A stretch of DNA of 64,000 nucleotides, taken from contig OZ245800.1 of the NCBI GenBank assembly GCA_965228215.1, forward strand, positions 2,356,001 through 2,420,000, written 5' to 3'. The translations under genes were made by a program, and so were the position numbers. This DNA is from Maricaulis sp965228215. GTDB lineage: Bacteria > Pseudomonadota > Alphaproteobacteria > Caulobacterales > Maricaulaceae. The notes beneath the pieces are model-generated. The model worked only from the letters and a program-made list of their open reading frames with translations. It was not told the DNA's origin and searched no databases. Shown here piece after piece: positions 62,856 to 64,000 of the stretch (the stretch's first letter is position 1; each line of letters starts with the position of its first letter).

Positions 62856-63485
62856 TTGAAACTCTACGACTACACGCCGGCGCCCAGCCCGCGCCGGATC
62901 CGCATGCTCCTGGCCGAGAAGGGTGTCGAGGTCGAACGCGTTCAGATCGATCTCGGCGAGCGGGCCCAGTTCGAGGACGACTACCGGGCCGTCAATCCGC
63001 GCTGCACTGTGCCCGCCCTGCAGCTCGATGACGGCACTGTGCTGTGCGATACGGCGTCGATCACGCGCTATGTCGAGGAAATCTATCCGGACCCGCCCAT
63101 GCTGGGCCGGGATCCGATCGAGAAGGCATTGGTGGCCGAATGGCTCGCCCGCACTGAATGGGAAGGCCTGTCCGCCGTGATGGAGGGCCTGCGCAATCAC
63201 TCGAAATTCTTCAAGACCGCAGCCTTGACCGGACCGGATGCCTATACCCAGATCCCCGAACTCGCCGAGCGGGGACGGGCGCGGGCACAACGTTTCTACG
63301 ACGTGCTGGACGAAAGGCTCGGACAGTCAGCCTATCTCGCCGGAGACGCGTTCTCCGCGGCCGATATCGCAGCCTGGGTCTTCGTCGAATTCTCCGCCTG
63401 GGTGAAACTGGCGCCAGGCGAGCAGCACGGGCATCTCCTGGCGTGGCACGACGCGATCAAGGCCCGACCAAGTGCTGAGGCCTAG
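62856..63485 (+). CDS. Glutathione S-transferase family protein, TTG start
   Basis: 209 residues. The N-terminal domain starts KLYDYTPAPSPRRIRMLLAE, with the catalytic serine about Ser11, and contains NPRCTVPALQLDDG and DTASITRYVE (glutathione-binding). The C-terminal helical domain has DAFSAADIAAWVF. The start is TTG at 62856, with GGGAG upstream. It is 17 bases downstream of the amidase gene, so the two probably share an operon. Confidence 0.88.
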   Translation: MKLYDYTPAPSPRRIRMLLAEKGVEVERVQIDLGERAQFEDDYRAVNPRCTVPALQLDDGTVLCDTASITRYVEEIYPDPPMLGRDPIEKALVAEWLARTEWEGLSAVMEGLRNHSKFFKTAALTGPDAYTQIPELAERGRARAQRFYDVLDERLGQSAYLAGDAFSAADIAAWVFVEFSAWVKLAPGEQHGHLLAWHDAIKARPSAEA

Positions 63486-63495
63486 TCGCCATTGG

Positions 63496-64000
63496 CTAAT
63501 CCTGGTCGCCGCTGACCGGGTAGAGGCGCTGGCCCTCCAGTGAAAGCTCGAAGAGATCCGGACGGGAATAATGCCCGGCCGGATCGCAGGCGGACTTTGC
63601 CTTGCGCACTTCCGCCAGGTCGGCGTCTGCATAGAGAATGGTCTCGCCATCGGCCGGGCCGGCGATGATTTCGCCGCGCGGATCGATGATGGCGCTCTGT
63701 CCGGTATGTTCGAACGCGCTCAGCGGTTTGAACCGCTCCGGCACATGTTCATCGAGGCGCAGGCCTGCGGGCGCGATGACATAGGCACCGGCCTGGCTGG
63801 CAAAGGCGCGGGACAACAGGATCTGGCGCGACCAGACCGGATCGCTGGGGGCGGTTTCCGGCTCTCGTCCCGGCCAGGCGGCGATGTGGATCTGCGTGCC
63901 CTGGCAGATCAGCGCGAAGCCCGGCAGGACGATATTGTGTTCCCAGCAATTGAGACCGGACAGGCGGCCATAATCGCGCTCATAGACGCGCAGCCCCTTG
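63496..64000 (-). CDS. Nitrilase/carbon-nitrogen hydrolase, 5' end beyond window
   Basis: About 168 residues of the C-terminal part are visible in the minus strand. The reading frame runs on past the window edge. The catalytic cysteine motif is LSGLNCWEHNIVL, followed by AAWPG and LSRAFASQAGAYVIAPAGL. CWEH fits the nitrilase branch (nitrile or cyanide hydrolysis) rather than the amidase branches. The Glu and Lys of the triad lie outside the window, so the class cannot be finalised. Confidence 0.9.
   Translation of the reverse strand, partial: KGLRVYERDYGRLSGLNCWEHNIVLPGFALICQGTQIHIAAWPGREPETAPSDPVWSRQILLSRAFASQAGAYVIAPAGLRLDEHVPERFKPLSAFEHTGQSAIIDPRGEIIAGPADGETILYADADLAEVRKAKSACDPAGHYSRPDLFELSLEGQRLYPVSGDQD

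Overview
The window is GC-rich chromosomal DNA from an alphaproteobacterium, most likely a stalked (prosthecate) bacterium of the Maricaulales/Hyphomonadaceae type. The evidence is an hfaA-hfaB-hfaD holdfast-anchor operon, a DUF3126 protein, an alphaproteobacterial rRNA operon with tRNA-Ile and tRNA-Ala in the spacer, and an A29:U41 initiator tRNA. Genes are densely packed with many 4-base stop/start overlaps. I saw no transposase, prophage, integrase or CRISPR array, so this looks like core chromosome.

Layout. 0-6 kb: alanine dehydrogenase (cut by the window edge) with a divergent Lrp-type regulator, a tiny membrane protein, a GNAT acetyltransferase, queF, an OprP-type porin and a chemoreceptor. 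6-12 kb: nitroreductase, then a TetR regulator and an RND efflux pair separated by a perfect 19-base palindrome. 12-17 kb: Nudix hydrolase, cysE, DUF3126, and an ABC importer whose permease and binding protein are fused. 17-29 kb: PhoH, gamma-carbonic anhydrase, a tandem-PilZ protein, a PAS protein, an Asn/Gly-rich secreted protein, the hfaABD holdfast-anchor operon, a rhomboid protease, a GDYXXLXY/DUF2157 membrane pair and a CBS protein.

30.1-36 kb holds a complete rRNA operon (16S, tRNA-Ile, tRNA-Ala, 23S, 5S) driven by three tandem promoters about 190 bases apart. 36-45 kb: a DUF6445 protein, two lipoproteins, an initiator tRNA, a methyltransferase, a DsbA-like lipoprotein, and a thr operon on the minus strand (aspartokinase-homoserine dehydrogenase fusion, thrB, thrC). 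The thr operon is preceded by a threonine-rich leader peptide and an intrinsic terminator, with a competing pairing: a transcription attenuator. The fusion enzyme has no room for ACT (feedback) domains, so control seems moved from the enzyme to the RNA.

45-64 kb: ATP-type PEP carboxykinase, DUF2891, pirin, an M28 peptidase, and a three-gene cluster resembling E. coli nfrC-nfrB-nfrA (a UDP-GlcNAc 2-epimerase, a glycosyltransferase with a C-terminal MshEN-type cyclic-di-GMP domain, and a TPR/outer-membrane protein). Then come YjbR, two GSTs, a vWA-like/membrane pair, a Tat-lipoprotein amidase and a nitrilase cut by the window edge.

A shared theme is surface attachment: holdfast anchor, a secreted Asn/Gly-rich protein, a cyclic-di-GMP-responsive exopolysaccharide cluster and a double PilZ protein lie in one window. 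The items most worth following are the thr attenuator with its ACT-less fusion enzyme, the 48-residue repeat in HfaD that also occurs once in HfaA, and the unusual acceptor end of the initiator tRNA.
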